Origin: Hyphomicrobiales bacterium
GTDB lineage: Bacteria; Pseudomonadota; Alphaproteobacteria; Rhizobiales; Beijerinckiaceae
Reading direction: 5' to 3'
DNA: 7,127 bases
Assembly (NCBI GenBank): GCA_015655535.1
Contig: JAATEW010000291.1
Span: 1 to 7,127 of the forward strand
The notes under the pieces are model-generated. The model did no database searches. It was given only the letters and a program-made list of their open reading frames with translations, and had not been told where the DNA came from. Of the stretch, positions 6,088 through 7,127 are shown in pieces; positions within the stretch are counted from its first letter, which is position 1, and every line of letters starts with the position of its first letter. A program made the position numbers and the translations under genes.

Positions 6088-6474
6088 CTAGTCGACCTGC
6101 TTCTCTGCGTCTCGTGATCGCGCGCCGCTACCAGACATGGCAACGAACATGGGTTTATTCCATTCTATGGTCGTCGTTTCCAAGTTGAAATTCTGTCCGG
6201 GCTCTCGAACCGGCTTATGAAGCTCGAAATTGATTTCGCGTCCCAAGGCCCAGGACAATTCGGCAACCGATCGAAGGCTAAGTGGAGCATCGCCTGACAA
6301 CTGACGGTTGACTGCGGACCTATGCCAGTCGAGCCGGTTGGCGACACCTTGCGAATTTGCCTTAGTGGCGTCTCGCTCTTCTTTCGCCGCTTTTAAAAGC
6401 TCATTCCGGACGCGGGCAACGAACCGCCCAACCGTCCTCGACCGGGAGCCTATGTCAACGCGATACGGCGCCAT
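6088..6474 (-). CDS. Helix-turn-helix (Cro/C1-like) DNA-binding protein
   Basis: A 128-aa protein. ATG at 6472-6474 has a strong AGGAG (6483-6487) 8 nt upstream. Residues about 38-80 form a lambda-repressor-type helix-turn-helix: NSQGVANRLDWHRSAVNRQL gives helix, turn and recognition helix, then SGDAPLSLRSVAELSWALGR gives the following helices. The phrase VNRQLSG...LSLRSVAELSWALGREI-FEL is typical of XRE-family regulators. A basic N-terminal helix precedes it (VARVRNELLKAAKEERDAT). The C-terminal 40 residues (after HKP, residue 88) are polar and probably flexible, with no recognisable sensor domain. It is the first gene of a likely two-gene unit with the DUF6941-like gene downstream. Its position between two curlin genes makes it a candidate local regulator, but that is inference only; it is not CsgD-like (LuxR family). 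Confidence 0.8.
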   Translation of the reverse strand: MAPYRVDIGSRSRTVGRFVARVRNELLKAAKEERDATKANSQGVANRLDWHRSAVNRQLSGDAPLSLRSVAELSWALGREINFELHKPVREPGQNFNLETTTIEWNKPMFVAMSGSGARSRDAEKQVD

Positions 6475-6844
6475 TGGCGGTACTCCTACAAATCAACGAG
6501 CTATGTCTGCTACCCTTACGCGGTGCTTGCGTTGCGAATGTTACCTGCAGCGATTCCGCGTCAGCTTATTACCGCTTCGCAGCCACGGTTACGAGCAAGC
6601 TCTTTAGAACGGCGAGCTTCAGACTAAGTCTCCCAGCTCTTCTCTTTCGCGTTAGTGTGACAGAGCTATTACACCAGCCGAAACATTCCGGCATGCCGCG
6701 ATGACATTAATGGGAAATGGAGGAAATCCGATGGATCGCGCGACAATTTGTTCAGGCGCATTCCGCTGCCATAAAGCAAAGACATAGCAGTCGTGCCCGG
6801 TGATGAACGGTCGCAATCCGGTGGTATTTAAGCCAACAGATTCG
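6475..6844. other. Intergenic stretch between second curlin gene and helix-turn-helix gene
   Basis: About 370 bp with no convincing gene on either strand. It should carry the promoter of the helix-turn-helix operon (leftward) and the end of the curlin-type gene. I see no strong terminator hairpin after the stop at 6845 and no promoter good enough to assign. A 28-codon plus-strand frame starting at 6716 has no family features and is not called. Confidence 0.5.
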
Positions 6845-7127
6845 TCAATGCGAACGGTTCGACTGCGTGACGACGGCGACGTTGCCGCGGCCTTGCTGCG
6901 AAAGAGCTGAAAGGTTTCCGGCTCCGATCTGCGCGACCATGGCGTTATTATTGGTGCCAACCTGGCTCAGTTGCGAGACGTTCTGCTTCGTGGCGGCTGT
7001 CGTAGAGGGTGCTACGAAGCCAGCATTCACCGGTGCTGCCAGCATGGCCGCGGCTGGCGGCGCGGCGGGAAGAGCCAGCGCGCGAGAGCTATTCGCCTGC
7101 GCGACAAAAGCTTCTCCTGCCTCGACC
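6845..7127 (-). CDS. Second curlin-repeat protein (C-terminal part; CsgB-like candidate), 5' end off window
   Basis: The frame ending at the TGA 6845-6847 stays open to the right edge, giving at least 93 residues. An internal ATG at 7045 is not a likely start because the frame continues upstream with sensible sequence (VEAGEAFVAQANSSRALALP, then an Ala/Pro-rich stretch). The last 40 residues are three back-to-back 11-residue curlin half-rungs: QVGTNNNAMVA, QIGAGNLSALS and QQGRGNVAVVT, followed by a final Q and a short basic tail SNRSH. The Q-x-G-x-x-N signature is the same as in the large curlin, but the half-rungs are contiguous with no loops. The small number of C-terminal rungs and the basic tail recall nucleator CsgB, whose E. 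coli form also ends in an Arg-containing repeat. That assignment is tentative; a minor CsgA-type subunit is equally possible. Confidence 0.85.
   Translation of the reverse strand, partial: VEAGEAFVAQANSSRALALPAAPPAAAMLAAPVNAGFVAPSTTAATKQNVSQLSQVGTNNNAMVAQIGAGNLSALSQQGRGNVAVVTQSNRSH

Noticed and set aside
6652..6960. 102-codon minus-strand frame overlapping the second curlin
   Set aside because: It overlaps the curlin-repeat frame out of register and has no known features; the curlin frame is clearly the coding one.

Overview
The window looks like an accessory region of an alphaproteobacterium, probably from the Rhizobiales/Hyphomicrobiales. The evidence is a TraA-type relaxase remnant of the kind common on rhizobial plasmids and integrative elements, a GC-rich codon style, and the divergent form of the curli genes. 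Genus cannot be read from the sequence. The core of the window is a curli (functional amyloid) secretion and assembly locus.

Left part (1-1116): wreckage of mobile DNA. The C-terminal half of a large serine recombinase (minus strand, running off the left edge) has lost its catalytic N-terminus. It abuts a short, stop-containing remnant of a TraA-like conjugative relaxase (plus strand). Next (1113-1676, minus) is an intact-looking small gene whose C-terminal half resembles the RelE/HigB-like, phage-derived protein group.

Middle (1793-5204): the curli cluster. A small secreted protein of unknown function (1793-2095, minus) is divergent from csgF (2366-2641, plus) and csgG (2711-3646, plus). 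CsgF is very short: it keeps the conserved CsgG-binding N-terminus but almost none of the usual C-terminal part. CsgG is a full-length outer-membrane lipoprotein secretion channel. Convergent with csgG is a large curlin (3849-5204, minus; 451 aa) with 16 repeat cores in which Q1, G3, N6 and Q12 are invariant. A strong 10-bp stem hairpin lies between the two convergent genes.

Right part (5205-7127): about 400 bp of intergenic DNA holding the likely curlin promoter. A probable two-gene operon on the minus strand follows: a helix-turn-helix regulator (6088-6474), then a DUF6941-like protein (5613-6059). Another intergenic stretch comes next, and then the 3' end of a second, smaller curlin-repeat gene running off the right edge (6845-7127, minus).

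Inferred logic: CsgG with the short CsgF forms the outer-membrane export channel for the large 16-repeat curlin and probably for the second curlin, which may act as nucleator. No csgE and no csgD are visible. The small secreted protein and the helix-turn-helix/DUF6941 pair are the local candidates for accessory and regulatory roles, but only their position supports that.
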